15,252 nt of DNA from Enterovirga sp. (GTDB lineage: Bacteria > Pseudomonadota > Alphaproteobacteria > Rhizobiales > Beijerinckiaceae), in contig JAQGJZ010000481.1 of the NCBI GenBank assembly GCA_028290385.1, forward strand, positions 1 through 15,252, written 5' to 3'. Numbering within the stretch: the first letter of the stretch is position 1; each line of letters starts with the position of its first letter. The position numbers and the translations under genes were made by a program. The notes under the pieces were generated by a model, which saw nothing but the letters and a program-made list of their open reading frames with translations, was not told the origin of the DNA and did no database searches. Shown here piece after piece: positions 1 to 8,047 of this stretch.

Positions 1-126
1 GAGATCCTCGGCCTTGTCGGGTTTGGCCGCCACAAGGGCCGCCTCTGCCGCCCGCGTTGCGAGCCACTCGACGCCGGTGATCTCCGCCCAGCCGCCGGCC
101 TCGATTTCAACATCGAGCGCAATCAC
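1..126 (-). CDS. ybeY: rRNA maturation endoribonuclease YbeY (5' part, cut by window edge)
   Basis: Only the first 42 codons are inside the window; the gene runs off the left edge. It starts with GTG at 126-124, overlapping the TGA stop of phoH by four bases (GTGA). The N-terminus reads [13 protein letters not shown], like the start of alphaproteobacterial YbeY, a metal-dependent single-strand endoribonuclease that takes part in 16S rRNA 3'-end maturation and ribosome quality control. The catalytic H-x3-H-x5-H motif lies in the missing part, so the call rests on the N-terminal similarity and on the phoH-ybeY pairing, which is very widely conserved. Translational coupling to phoH is likely. 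Confidence 0.85.
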   Translation of the reverse strand, partial: MIALDVEIEAGGWAEITGVEWLATRAAEAALVAAKPDKAEDL

Positions 127-1229
127 CGGAACCTTTCCCCCTCCCGAGCCTGCGTCTGCGTGAAGTGCCTGTCATAGGCCGCCACGATCCGCCGGACGAT
201 GTCGTGGCGCACCACGTCTCCTTCCTTGAAGGTCACCCGCCCGATCCCCTCGACGCCGTCCAGGATCCGCGTGGCCTCGATCAGGCCCGAACGCTGCCCG
301 GGCGGAAGATCGATCTGGGTCGGGTCGCCGTTGATGATCATGCGCGAGCCTTCACCGAGCCGCGTCAGAAACATCTTCATCTGCATGGACGTCGTGTTCT
401 GGGCCTCGTCGAGCAGGACCACCGAGTTGGTCAGCGTGCGGCCGCGCATAAAGGCGAGCGGCGCGATTTCGATGATGCCCGTCTGCAGCGCGCGCTCGAC
501 ATGGCGCGTTTCCATGAAGTCATAGAGCGCGTCGTAGATCGGCCGGAGATACGGATCGACCTTCTCGCGCATGTCGCCGGGCAGAAAGCCGAGGCGCTCG
601 CCGGCCTCGACCGCCGGTCGGGAGAGGACGAGCTTGTCGGCCCTGCCGCTCTCCAGAAGCGACACGGCATGGCCGACGGCGAGCCAGGTCTTGCCCGTTC
701 CGGCCGGCCCCTCGGCGAAAACGAGCTCGTGCTCGCGCAGGGCCCGCAGATACATGTCCTGCGCGGCGTTGCGGGCCCGGACGGGCCCGCGTTTGCGGGT
801 GGCGATCTGCTCAAAGGCGGGATGGCCGCCGGACGCGGTGTCCGCCGCAGGAAACAGGCTCCCCTGCTGCGCGCTCTCCTGGATCAGCCCGTCCACGTCG
901 CCGAGCGTCAGCGCCCCCTCGCGCCGCACGCGGTCGTACAGCCGCTCGAGCACCCCGCGCGCACGCGCCGCGGAATCAGGCGGCCCCTTGACGACCACCC
1001 GGTTCCCGAGCGCGTTCAGCACAACGCCCAGCCGCCGCTCCATATGCGCGAGATTCTGGTCGTAATGGCCGAAAACGAGCCCTGCGAGGCGGTTGTCGTC
1101 GAACGTAAGGGAGACTTCGGCCTCCTCGCTCACGCCCGGCAGCGGTTCCAATGTCGGCTCGATGCGCTCCAAGCTTTCTCCCCTGCCCTGGTTGCGAGCG
1201 GGCACGGCCGTCGGATCCGGCACGCTCAA
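123..1229 (-). CDS. phoH: PhoH-family ATPase
   Basis: A 368-residue cytoplasmic P-loop ATPase of the PhoH/PhoL family. It has an N-terminal segment (about 40-110, with [19 protein letters not shown] typical of alphaproteobacterial members) and the PhoH domain at about 140-350. Walker A is GPAGTGKT (174-181), Walker B is VVLLDEAQ (270-277), and [11 protein letters not shown] (299-309) follows as in the family. It is thought to act on RNA together with YbeY, though its biochemical role is not settled. The start is uncertain. The outer TTG (1229) overlaps the miaB stop as TTGA. Another in-frame TTG at 1172 has the best Shine-Dalgarno match (AGGGGAG, five bases upstream) and would give 349 residues, close to usual lengths. 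The gene sits between miaB and ybeY with four-base overlaps on both sides. Confidence 0.95.
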   Translation of the reverse strand: MSVPDPTAVPARNQGRGESLERIEPTLEPLPGVSEEAEVSLTFDDNRLAGLVFGHYDQNLAHMERRLGVVLNALGNRVVVKGPPDSAARARGVLERLYDRVRREGALTLGDVDGLIQESAQQGSLFPAADTASGGHPAFEQIATRKRGPVRARNAAQDMYLRALREHELVFAEGPAGTGKTWLAVGHAVSLLESGRADKLVLSRPAVEAGERLGFLPGDMREKVDPYLRPIYDALYDFMETRHVERALQTGIIEIAPLAFMRGRTLTNSVVLLDEAQNTTSMQMKMFLTRLGEGSRMIINGDPTQIDLPPGQRSGLIEATRILDGVEGIGRVTFKEGDVVRHDIVRRIVAAYDRHFTQTQAREGERFR

Positions 1230-2602
1230 GCCGCCGCAACCAGCGCGGCTGGAGCCGCGGAGTTCCCGACGGCCTCGGCGAACAGGCTGTTCGGCGCGGT
1301 GCCGGTGACCCGCACGGCGACGACCTCACCGGGCTGCGCGACCGCGCCCGAGACTTGGACCTGCTGGAGATAGGGCGTTTTTCCGTTCAGCTGGCCGGGG
1401 TGACGTCCGGGCTTCTCGATGAGCACGTCGAGCACACGTCCAACCGTTGCGCGGTTGAAAGCCTGGCGGTCCGCCTCGAGCTGCGCCTGAAGACGTTGCA
1501 GGCGCTCGTTCATCACGGGCTCCGGGACCTGCGCGGCAATGTCCGCGGCCGGGGTGCCGGGGCGCGGGCTGTATTTGAACGAGAACGACGCCGCAAAGCC
1601 GATCTCGGCCGCGAGGCGCAGAGTGTCCTCGAACTCGGCGTCGGTCTCGCCCGGAAAGCCGACGATGAAGTCGGACGACAGGGCGATGTCCGGCCGGGCC
1701 GCCCGGATGCGGTCGATCAGCCGGCGGTACTCGTCGGCCGTGTGACGCCGGTTCATGGCCTTGAGCACGCGGTCGGCGCCCGCCTGCACGGGAAGGTGCA
1801 GATAGGGCATGAGGGCCGGCAGCTCGGCATGCGCGCGGAGCAGATCATCCGACATGTCGCGCGGATGGCTGGTCGTGTAGCGGATGCGCCGAACGCCCGA
1901 GAGCGCCGCGACCGCCGCGATGAGGGCGGCGAGCGACCAGGTGCGGCCGTCGGGCCCCTCGCCGTGATAGGCGTTCACGTTCTGGCCAATCAGCGTGATC
2001 TCGCGAATGCCGCCGTCGAGAAGCGCCTGCGCCTCGTCGAGGATGGCCGAGGCCGGCCGGGAAAGCTCCGCGCCCCGCGTATAGGGGACGACGCAGAACG
2101 AGCAGAACTTGTCGCAGCCCTCCTGGACCGTGACGAAGGCAGAGACGCCCCTGGCCCGGATGCGGGCCGCATCGGGCCGCGGCAAGGACGCGAATTTCTC
2201 GACCTGGTCGAACTCGGCGTCGACGCCTTTCCGGCGCGCCTGCGCGTCGCGGATGAGATCCGGCAGGCGGTGGTAGCTCCCCGGCCCAACCACGGCGTCC
2301 ACGACCGGGGCGCGGCGAATGATCTCGCGGCCTTCGGCCTGCGCGACGCAGCCCGCGACCACAATCGTGGTCTCGCGGCCGCCCTCCGCCCGCTCGCGCT
2401 TGAGCTCCCGCAGCCGGCCGAGCTCGGAATAAACCTTCTCGGCCGCCTTCTCGCGGATATGGCAGGTATTGAGGATGACGAGGTCGGCGTCGTCGGCAAC
2501 CGCGGTCTCGGCATAGCCCTGTTCCGCCACGACGTCGGCCATGCGGCCGGAATCGTAGACGTTCATCTGGCAGCCGTAAGACTTGATGAAGGCCTTCTTC
2601 AC
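1226..2602 (-). CDS. miaB: tRNA-2-methylthio-N6-dimethylallyladenosine synthase MiaB
   Basis: A radical-SAM methylthiotransferase that converts i6A37 to ms2i6A37 in tRNAs reading UNN codons; cytoplasmic, with two 4Fe-4S clusters. Numbering from the GTG at 2602: the UPF0004 domain carries the three auxiliary-cluster cysteines (YGCQMN C11, [11 protein letters not shown]47, VAGCVAQ C85). The radical-SAM motif is CDKFCSFC (C163, C167, C170). A TRAM-like tail follows after about 380. I prefer GTG 2602 over an upstream in-frame GTG at 2635. Family members start with MKK-like residues directly before [10 protein letters not shown], and the 11 extra codons are rich in A/T third bases (TCT, GGA, GCT, CGA, GGA, CCA), unlike the rest of the gene. 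The TGA overlaps the outer phoH start. A possible promoter lies at 2665-2670. Confidence 0.95.
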   Translation of the reverse strand: MKKAFIKSYGCQMNVYDSGRMADVVAEQGYAETAVADDADLVILNTCHIREKAAEKVYSELGRLRELKRERAEGGRETTIVVAGCVAQAEGREIIRRAPVVDAVVGPGSYHRLPDLIRDAQARRKGVDAEFDQVEKFASLPRPDAARIRARGVSAFVTVQEGCDKFCSFCVVPYTRGAELSRPASAILDEAQALLDGGIREITLIGQNVNAYHGEGPDGRTWSLAALIAAVAALSGVRRIRYTTSHPRDMSDDLLRAHAELPALMPYLHLPVQAGADRVLKAMNRRHTADEYRRLIDRIRAARPDIALSSDFIVGFPGETDAEFEDTLRLAAEIGFAASFSFKYSPRPGTPAADIAAQVPEPVMNERLQRLQAQLEADRQAFNRATVGRVLDVLIEKPGRHPGQLNGKTPYLQQVQVSGAVAQPGEVVAVRVTGTAPNSLFAEAVGNSAAPAALVAAA

Positions 2603-2664
2603 TGGGGGGCGGCGTCCTCGAGCTCCGGGAGACACACCCTTAATAGGCCCTCGCGGCGCTCAAG

Positions 2665-2692
2665 AGAATAGCAGAGCGGACACGGGTCCGCT
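2665..2692 (-). promoter_or_regulatory. Possible extended -10 promoter for miaB with an overlapping palindrome
   Basis: On the minus strand an extended -10 element TGC-TATTCT (hexamer at 2670-2665) lies about 60 bases before the preferred miaB start. Just upstream, where the -35 box would be, is a perfect palindrome AGCGGAC-N4-GTCCGCT (2675-2692, 7-bp arms). There is no good -35 hexamer at 17-18 bases, which fits an extended -10 promoter. The palindrome could be an operator, or a weak terminator hairpin after the acyltransferase gene (stop at 2752), but no T-run follows it on either strand. Confidence 0.3.
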
Positions 2693-2751
2693 TGGGGTCA
2701 TAATCGCCGGCCGCGCACCCGCCGGTCAGGACGAACCCGAGGCCACACACC

Positions 2752-3528
2752 TCAGCGCGGATGCAAGCCGCGCCGGACCTCCGCCTCGGCGCCGGAGGTC
2801 GCACGCTTGCGGTCCGTCCCGCGCCCGAACGGGATCGGCGCGCCCCAGGTTACGACGACGTCGAGGGGTCCGCCCTTGGCGCAGGCGAGAAAGTGCGGCA
2901 CCAACTCCATGTCGCCGTACCAGGCGATGTCGGGCATCTCGCGCCGCGTCACGGGCAGCCCGTATCGCCGCACATAGGTGACCGCCATCGGCTGCAGCCG
3001 GATTTCTTCGTGGGCCGATTCGGCGAGCGCAGCCTGTGCCGCGCCGACCAGCGAGGACCGGAAGGGCAGCAGCCGGATGCCGTCCCCGGTGGTGCCTTCG
3101 GGGAAGAGCACGATCGCATCCCCGCCTGCCAGCCGCTCGGCGACCTCCGCATTGGCTTCGGCCGTTGCGGCCTTCCGGGTCCGGTCCAGGAAGATGCAGC
3201 GCTGCAGGCGGGCGCAGAAGCCGAAGACCGGCCAGCTCGCGATCTCCCGCTTAGCGATGAAGGACAGCGGCATGAGGCTCGCCATCACCGGGATGTCGAG
3301 CCAGGACACGTGGTTCGCCAGGACCAGCGTCGGATGGCCCGGTTCGGGAGGCGTACCCCGCACGGTCACGCGGATGTCGAACAAGCGCAGAAACAGCCGG
3401 TGGAAATGAAGCGGGAGCCGGTGGGCCAGGCGCGCGCCGCGACGGCTCGCCACCATCTGCACCGGCGCCACGATGGCCAGGAGCGTGCCGAGCAGCCCGA
3501 CGCGCGCCGCGATCCCCAACCGGGTCAT
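2752..3528 (-). CDS. 1-acyl-glycerol-3-phosphate (or lyso-ornithine lipid) acyltransferase
   Basis: A 258-residue PlsC-family (LPLAT) acyltransferase that uses an acyl donor to acylate a lysolipid at the inner membrane. One hydrophobic segment lies at about 9-28. The catalytic box NHVSWLD (H73, D78) and the second motif FPEGTT (142-147) are intact, and FLDR (113-116) matches the family's acceptor-site region. The ATG at 3528 overlaps the rimI TGA (ATGA), so translation is probably coupled. Two functions are possible: PlsC, making phosphatidic acid, or OlsA, finishing ornithine lipids. In rhizobia an OlsA homologue sits close to miaB, which favours OlsA by position, but no olsB is in the window, so I leave the symbol empty. 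The usual fur/mur gene of this neighbourhood is absent. Confidence 0.9.
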   Translation of the reverse strand: MTRLGIAARVGLLGTLLAIVAPVQMVASRRGARLAHRLPLHFHRLFLRLFDIRVTVRGTPPEPGHPTLVLANHVSWLDIPVMASLMPLSFIAKREIASWPVFGFCARLQRCIFLDRTRKAATAEANAEVAERLAGGDAIVLFPEGTTGDGIRLLPFRSSLVGAAQAALAESAHEEIRLQPMAVTYVRRYGLPVTRREMPDIAWYGDMELVPHFLACAKGGPLDVVVTWGAPIPFGRGTDRKRATSGAEAEVRRGLHPR

Positions 3529-4040
3529 GAAGCGGGAGCGCTCGTTTCTCCGCCGAGACGCAACGTCATGGAAATGGCCGAGGCGCGCGTGCCATCGGGC
3601 CGGGCATAGTAGCCGGGGCGGTGCCCACTCTGGATGAATCCGAGACGCCGGTAGAGCGCGAGGGCCGGCGCGTTCCCCTCCTCCACCTCCAGGTGGACGA
3701 CGAGCACGCCCGCATGAGCCAGGGCCTGCAGGTGGTCGGCCATGAGCAGCCTAGCATCGCCGCGGCCGCGCGCCGCGCGGGCCAGCGCCACACTCAGGAT
3801 CTCGGCCTCGTCCAGCGTCTTTCGCGACAGGACGAAGCCGATGGGCTGCGGCTCGCGCCCTGTGAACAGGCCGTCGACCCGGACGGAGGGATCGAGCAGA
3901 AAACTGGCGAACTCGTCCGCGCTCCAGGGCCGGGCGAAGGCGCTCGCATGGATCTCCGCAAGGCGAGAGGCGTGCTGAACCCCCACGGCTCCAACCCGGA
4001 CCGCCGAGCGCGCAAAGCCAAAGCGCTCGAACAGGCTCAC
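3525..4040 (-). CDS. rimI: Ribosomal protein bS18-alanine N-acetyltransferase RimI
   Basis: A 171-residue GNAT-fold acetyltransferase, the type that acetylates the N-terminal alanine of ribosomal protein S18. The acetyl-CoA loop RGRGDA (91-96) follows the beta-4 strand ILSVAL. The segment HLEVEEGNAPALALYRRLGF (116-135) holds the conserved Glu and Tyr (Y130) used in catalysis by RimI, and RPGYYARPDGT (141-151) is the RimI-type C-terminal motif. The start is GTG at 4040 (VSLFERFGF), overlapping the tsaB stop as GTGA; the reading frame stays open further upstream into tsaB, but that part is antisense-frame overlap and not family sequence. Coupling of tsaB and rimI is common and reflects joint expression, not a shared pathway. 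Substrate assignment is from family and context. Confidence 0.9.
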   Translation of the reverse strand: MSLFERFGFARSAVRVGAVGVQHASRLAEIHASAFARPWSADEFASFLLDPSVRVDGLFTGREPQPIGFVLSRKTLDEAEILSVALARAARGRGDARLLMADHLQALAHAGVLVVHLEVEEGNAPALALYRRLGFIQSGHRPGYYARPDGTRASAISMTLRLGGETSAPAS

Positions 4041-4720
4041 AGGCGCGGCAGGCGTGCCCCGTCCTGCGGGCGCGCATCGGGCGAGGCGAGATAAAGCGGC
4101 TTCGCCATGGCCTGCTCGGGCCGGGCAACGGCACCGAGCCGCGCCACCCAAGCGATCTCAGGCACGGGCGGCGCGTCGTGGACCCGCACGTCGAGCCCGA
4201 CGGCCCAGGCCTCGGCCGCGATGGCGGAGGCGCCGGACCCGACCAGCAGGACGCCACTGGAGCCGAGCGCCCGCACGATCTCCCGCACGGTCAGGATCGA
4301 GGGCGGAATGATGGTGCGGCCGTTCGGCGCGATCGCCTGGGCGAAGACCCGACCGGCCCGGGCGTCGATCGCGGCCACCACGAGACGCTGGCGGGGATAG
4401 GCGATCAGAGGCGCCATCAGGGCGGAGAGCGTCGTCACGCCGACCACCGGGATGCCGGAGGCGAGCCCGACCGCGCGTGCGGCCGAGATGCCGATCCGCA
4501 GCCCCGTGAAGCTGCCCGGCCCGACCGTGACCGCGACCTTTTCGACCGACGGGAAGCCGCCGTCCACGCGCGACATCACGCGGTCGAGCATCGGCAGGAG
4601 CGCCTCCGCGTGGCCGCGCTCCATGGCCATCGTCTCGGCCGCGACCGGGGCAACCGCCCCCCTGTCGAGAACGCCGACGGCGCATTGGCCAAGCGCCGTA
4701 TCGATTGCGAGAATACGCAC
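4037..4720 (-). CDS. tsaB: tRNA threonylcarbamoyladenosine biosynthesis protein TsaB
   Basis: A 227-residue protein of the TsaB/YeaZ family, the non-catalytic partner of TsaD in the complex that transfers the threonylcarbamoyl group to A37 of ANN-decoding tRNAs. The N-terminal ASKHA strand RILAIDTALGQCAVGV (2-17) and the diagnostic GPGSFTGLR (67-75) are present, and length is normal for the family. The start is GTG at 4720, placed by the family pattern of a short lead before LAIDTA; the Shine-Dalgarno is poor. Its TGA lies inside the GTGA start of rimI. About 120 bases separate it from the upstream nfu gene, with a hairpin in between, so it may have its own promoter, although I could not identify one. 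Confidence 0.93.
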   Translation of the reverse strand: MRILAIDTALGQCAVGVLDRGAVAPVAAETMAMERGHAEALLPMLDRVMSRVDGGFPSVEKVAVTVGPGSFTGLRIGISAARAVGLASGIPVVGVTTLSALMAPLIAYPRQRLVVAAIDARAGRVFAQAIAPNGRTIIPPSILTVREIVRALGSSGVLLVGSGASAIAAEAWAVGLDVRVHDAPPVPEIAWVARLGAVARPEQAMAKPLYLASPDARPQDGARLPRL

Positions 4721-4773
4721 CCTAGAGCTGGCCCCGCCGAGGTGAATGCCGATCTTGCGGCCGGACTTGCTCC

Positions 4774-4794
4774 GACCCTCTGAACGAGAGGGTC
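4774..4794 (-). terminator. Hairpin after the nfu gene
   Basis: A perfect 8-bp inverted repeat GACCCTCT-N5-AGAGGGTC lies 46 bases past the nfu stop. No T-run follows on the minus strand (GGAGCAAG), so it is not a classical intrinsic terminator; it may stabilise the 3' end or help stop transcription before tsaB. Confidence 0.4.
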
Positions 4795-4840
4795 CTGTTG
4801 GCGTGAACTGGCTTCAACGTCACTCGCAAATGCTCTCGCG

Positions 4841-5407
4841 TCAGGCCTGGATCGCCTCGACCTCGCGCACCTCCGGCAGGAAGTGGCGCAGGAGGTTCTG
4901 GATGCCGTGTTTCAGCGTCGCCGTCGAGGACGGGCACCCGGAGCAGGCGCCGCGCATGTTCAGGTAGACCACGCCGTCCCGGTAGCCGCGGAACGTGATG
5001 TCGCCGCCATCGCTGGCGACCGCGGGCCGCACCCGCGTCTCGATCAGCTCCTTGATGTTCTCGACCGTCTCGGCATCGGCCGGATCGAAGAACTCGTCAT
5101 CCGCATCCGCCGCGATCTTGGCCTCGCTCGTCACCACGGGCGCGCCGGAGACGAAATGCTCCATGATCGCGCCGAGGATGGCCGGCTTCAGGTGCGGCCA
5201 CTCGCCTTCGCGCTTGGTCACGCTGATGAAGTCGTGGCCCAGATACACCCCGGAGACCTCCGGCATGGCCAGGAGACGGGATGCGAGCGGGGATGCGGCA
5301 GCACCCGCTTCATCCTGCGCCTCAAACGTGCCCTGGTCCATGACCACGCGGCCGGGAAGGAACTTCAGGGTCGCCGGGTTCGGTGTCGCCTCGGTCTGGA
5401 TGAACAT
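4841..5407 (-). CDS. Nfu-type iron-sulfur cluster carrier protein
   Basis: A 188-residue Fe-S cluster scaffold or carrier. The N-terminal Nfu_N domain (about 1-88) opens with the signature MFIQTEATPNPATLKFLPG. The C-terminal NifU-like domain (about 113-185) contains the cluster-binding CxxC in RGACSGCPSS (C155, C158). This is the alphaproteobacterial/mitochondrial NFU1 architecture, which delivers 4Fe-4S clusters to targets such as lipoyl synthase; it lacks the A-type N-terminal domain of enterobacterial NfuA. The start is ATG at 5407. On the minus strand a TATGCT hexamer (5451-5446) could be a -10 box, with only a weak upstream match, so I list no promoter. It lies between a universal stress gene and tsaB, as often seen in Hyphomicrobiales. 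Confidence 0.93.
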   Translation of the reverse strand: MFIQTEATPNPATLKFLPGRVVMDQGTFEAQDEAGAAASPLASRLLAMPEVSGVYLGHDFISVTKREGEWPHLKPAILGAIMEHFVSGAPVVTSEAKIAADADDEFFDPADAETVENIKELIETRVRPAVASDGGDITFRGYRDGVVYLNMRGACSGCPSSTATLKHGIQNLLRHFLPEVREVEAIQA

Positions 5408-5509
5408 CGTGGCCTCGGTGAATTCGTCCGCGTTGCGGATCGTCTAGCATATCGCTTGCCGGAATGTGGATGTCGCGACCGGGCGCCGCAATGCGGCCCC
5501 TGCGCCCGC

Positions 5510-6013
5510 TCAGCCCGCGAGCGCGTCGATGGCTTCGTCCGCGAGGTCCCCCGGTACGATGACGATCGGCACCGGGAACGTGCCGGAGAGCCTGCCGGCG
5601 ATGCCGGAGACGAGCGGCCCCGGGCCGGAGTTGCCGATCCCGGAGGCCAGGACCAGAAACGAGATGTCCTGGTCCTCGGCTATCAGTTCGAGAATGGCCT
5701 GGTCCTTTGCGCCGACCTTCACGACCCGCTCCGGGGTGAGCCCCGGGGAGGCCTCCTGGGCTGCGCTGGCCGCCCCATCGAGGCGCGCTGCCGCCTCCTC
5801 CTCCGCTTCGGCCCGCAAGGCCTCGCCCACTCCCAGCCACTCGAAATTGTCCGGCGGGTCGACGACGGCCAGCATGAGAAGGCTGGCGCCGGTGCGGGCG
5901 CAGCGGCGCGACGCGAAGCGGATCGCGCGGCTGCACTCGGGGGTGTCGTCGACGATGACGAGGAATTTGGGCCGATGGCCCGCCTCGAAAGACCGCCTCG
6001 TCGCGCCAATCAT
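5510..6013 (-). CDS. Universal stress protein, UspA family
   Basis: A 167-residue single Usp domain, cytoplasmic, with an alpha/beta Rossmann-like fold. The first strand is FLVIVDDTPEC (17-27). The ATP-binding type signature G-x2-G-x9-G is present (G127, G130, G140) but is followed by Arg instead of the usual Ser/Thr, then by the last strand VPIVIVPG. Residues 64-90 are an Ala/Glu-rich helical insert. Such proteins bind ATP or AMP and are linked to stress survival; no specific partner can be inferred. The start is ATG at 6013. It lies 75 bases after trpS and 102 bases before nfu on the same strand, an arrangement common in related genomes. A short inverted repeat GCCGC-AAT-GCGGC (5485-5497) lies just past its stop. 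Confidence 0.9.
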   Translation of the reverse strand: MIGATRRSFEAGHRPKFLVIVDDTPECSRAIRFASRRCARTGASLLMLAVVDPPDNFEWLGVGEALRAEAEEEAAARLDGAASAAQEASPGLTPERVVKVGAKDQAILELIAEDQDISFLVLASGIGNSGPGPLVSGIAGRLSGTFPVPIVIVPGDLADEAIDALAG

Positions 6014-6088
6014 TGCCTTAGCGTCAGCTCCGCCGCGGACAAACCATGCCGGAGGTGTGCGGACCCGGCAAGCTGCGCCCTGCCCAGG

Positions 6089-7126
6089 TCAGCCGCGCAC
6101 GAAGCCGACGATGTCCTTGACCTCGGCGATGGTCGCGTCGGCCATGGCGCGGGCGCGCTCCGAGCCCTCACGGAGCACCCCGTCGATATAGGTCGTATCG
6201 GCCTTGAGGCGCTTCATCTCGGCCCCGATCGGCCCGAGCCTGTCCACCGACAGGTCGACAAGCGCGGCCTTGAACGCCGAGAACTGGGCGCCCCCGAACT
6301 CCGCCAGCACCTCCGCCTTGGTGCGATCGGACAGCGCGGCATAGATGCCGACGAGGTTTTCGGCCTCGGGACGGCCGGCGAGCCCCGCCTCCTCCGAGGG
6401 GAGCGCCTCCGGGTCCGTCTTCGCCCTGCGGATCTTCGCCGCGATCGCGTCGCCGTCATCCGTCAGGTTGATGCGCGAGAAATCGGACGGGTCCGACTTC
6501 GACATCTTCTTCGCGCCGTCGCGCAGGGACATGACGCGCGCGGCGGGGCCGCCGATCAGCGGCTCCGTCAGCGGAAAGAAGCCGTCCGCGTGACCACGCT
6601 CGGCGATGGGCGCCGCAAAATCGTTGTTGAACTTCTGGGCGACGTCGCGGGTCAGCTCGAGATGCTGCTTCTGGTCCTCGCCGACCGGGACGTGCGTCGC
6701 GCGATAGAGCAGGATGTCGGCCGCCATCAGGGACGGATAGGCGTAGAGCCCGAGCGAGGCGTTCTCGCGGTCCTTGCCGGCCTTTTCCTTGAACTGCGTC
6801 ATGCGGTTCATCCAGCCGAGCCGCGCGACGCAATTGAAGATCCAGGCAAGTTCGGCATGGCCCGAAACCTGGCTCTGGTTGAAGATGATGTGCTTCTTCG
6901 GGTCGATCCCGGCCGCGATGAAGGCGGCCGTGACTTCGCGGATCTGGCTCTTCAGCTCCGGTTGATAGAGCTCCGCCGTGATCGCGTGGAGGTCCACCAC
7001 GCAATAGATGCAGTCATACTGCTCCTGCAGGGCGACGAACCGGCGGACCGCCCCGAGATAATTCCCGAGATGCAGGTTGCCGGTCGGCTGCACGCCGGAA
7101 AAGACCAGTTCCTTGAAAGCCGCCAT
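6089..7126 (-). CDS. trpS: Tryptophan--tRNA ligase
   Basis: A 345-residue class Ic aminoacyl-tRNA synthetase that charges tRNA-Trp with tryptophan. The HIGH-type motif is HLGN (19-22) in [17 protein letters not shown], the [14 protein letters not shown] segment (148-161) is the tryptophan/ATP site, and KMSKS is at 207-211. Length is normal for the family. The start is ATG at 7126, immediately before [15 protein letters not shown]. It sits 66 bases downstream of fabI with a terminator-like hairpin between them, so it probably has its own promoter. In many Hyphomicrobiales murJ precedes trpS; here fabI takes that place. Confidence 0.97.
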   Translation of the reverse strand: MAAFKELVFSGVQPTGNLHLGNYLGAVRRFVALQEQYDCIYCVVDLHAITAELYQPELKSQIREVTAAFIAAGIDPKKHIIFNQSQVSGHAELAWIFNCVARLGWMNRMTQFKEKAGKDRENASLGLYAYPSLMAADILLYRATHVPVGEDQKQHLELTRDVAQKFNNDFAAPIAERGHADGFFPLTEPLIGGPAARVMSLRDGAKKMSKSDPSDFSRINLTDDGDAIAAKIRRAKTDPEALPSEEAGLAGRPEAENLVGIYAALSDRTKAEVLAEFGGAQFSAFKAALVDLSVDRLGPIGAEMKRLKADTTYIDGVLREGSERARAMADATIAEVKDIVGFVRG

Positions 7127-7166
7127 TCGAACCCGCGCGCGCCGATGAGGCGCGGCCTTTAGGAAA

Positions 7167-7182
7167 GCGCCGCAGGCGGCGC
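7167..7182 (-). terminator. Probable terminator of the fabI transcript
   Basis: GCGCCG-N4-CGGCGC, read on the minus strand, starts 10 bases after the fabI stop and is followed by TTTCCTAAAGG. The GC-rich stem and short T-run make this one of the better intrinsic-terminator candidates here. Confidence 0.5.
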
Positions 7183-7192
7183 AAGTGAAAGG

Positions 7193-8014
7193 TCAGGCGC
7201 CGGTTGCCCCGGCCGCCTCCTGCGCCTTGAGCACGTCGGGCCGGGGCATCGAAATGATGTTGTAGCCCGAGTCGACGTAGTGGATCTCGCCGGTGACGCC
7301 ACCGGAGAGCTCGGAGAGCAGGTAGAGCGCCGAGCCGCCGATTTCCTCGATCGTGACCGTGCGGCGGAGCGGCGCGTTCGCGCGCTGGAAATTGTACATG
7401 AAGCGGGCATCCGCGATCCCCGCCCCGGCAAGCGTGCGCACGGGCCCGGCCGAGATCGCATTCACCCGGACGCCCTGGGGGCCGAAATCGCCCGCGAGGT
7501 AGCGGACGGACGCTTCCAGCGCCGCCTTCGCGACCCCCATGACGTTGTAGTTCGGCATGACGCGCGTCGAGCCGCCATAGGTCAGCGTGACCATGGCGCC
7601 GCCGTTCTTCATCCGGTCAGCGGCGCGCTTCGCGATCTCCGTGAAGGAGAAGCACGAGATCAGCATCGTGCGGGCGAAGTTGTCGCGCGTCGTGTCCGCG
7701 TAGCGGCCCTTGAGCTCGTTCTTATCCGAGAACGCGATCGCGTGGACCAGGAAGTCGAGCCCGCCCCAGGCCTTGTCCAGGGTGTCGAACACCGAGTCCA
7801 CTGAGGCGAGGTCCTCGACATCGCAGGGCAGCACCAGCTCGGAGCCGACGGACTTGGCGAGCGGCGCCACGCGCTTGCCGAGCGCTTCGCCCTGATACGT
7901 GAAGGCGAGCTCGGCGCCGTGCTGGGCGAGCGTCCGCGCGATGCCCCAGGCGATGGAGTGGTCGTTCGCGACACCCATGATGAGGCCGCGGCGGCCGGAG
8001 AGCAGCTTGTTCAT
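7193..8014 (-). CDS. fabI: Enoyl-[acyl-carrier-protein] reductase (NADH) FabI
   Basis: A 273-residue short-chain dehydrogenase-type enoyl-ACP reductase that carries out the last reduction of each fatty acid elongation cycle. The N-terminal cofactor loop is GRRGLIMGVANDHSIAWGIA (7-26). The catalytic residues are Y146, Y156 and K163 (Y-x6-K in YNVMGVAK), the same numbering as E. coli FabI, and the substrate loop SAGPVRTLAGAGI (188-200) is typical. It is the cellular target of triclosan in sensitive bacteria; sensitivity cannot be read from sequence alone. The start is ATG at 8014. It lies 76 bases after fabB with a strong hairpin in the gap, so it may be expressed at a different level from fabA-fabB. 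Confidence 0.97.
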   Translation of the reverse strand: MNKLLSGRRGLIMGVANDHSIAWGIARTLAQHGAELAFTYQGEALGKRVAPLAKSVGSELVLPCDVEDLASVDSVFDTLDKAWGGLDFLVHAIAFSDKNELKGRYADTTRDNFARTMLISCFSFTEIAKRAADRMKNGGAMVTLTYGGSTRVMPNYNVMGVAKAALEASVRYLAGDFGPQGVRVNAISAGPVRTLAGAGIADARFMYNFQRANAPLRRTVTIEEIGGSALYLLSELSGGVTGEIHYVDSGYNIISMPRPDVLKAQEAAGATGA

Positions 8015-8047
8015 TCAGTCCCCGGCGGTGCGAAGATCATACAGGCA

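Noticed and set aside
2603..2635. In-frame GTG at 2635 as the miaB start
   Set aside because: The eleven extra codons carry many A/T third bases unlike the gene, family members begin at the equivalent of 2602, and the AAGGG before 2635 is only one base from the start codon.
165..2671. Long plus-strand open frames (165-1373 and 1151-2671) antisense to phoH and miaB
   Set aside because: Both mirror real genes with intact catalytic motifs, show no family sequence, and have no plausible start context.
4883..7162. Plus-strand open frame of 759 codons lying antisense to nfu, usp and trpS
   Set aside because: The translation is Arg/Gly/Ala/His-rich with no recognisable motif, and it crosses three well-supported genes and their gaps. 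Long antisense frames are a normal result of high GC with strong third-position bias.
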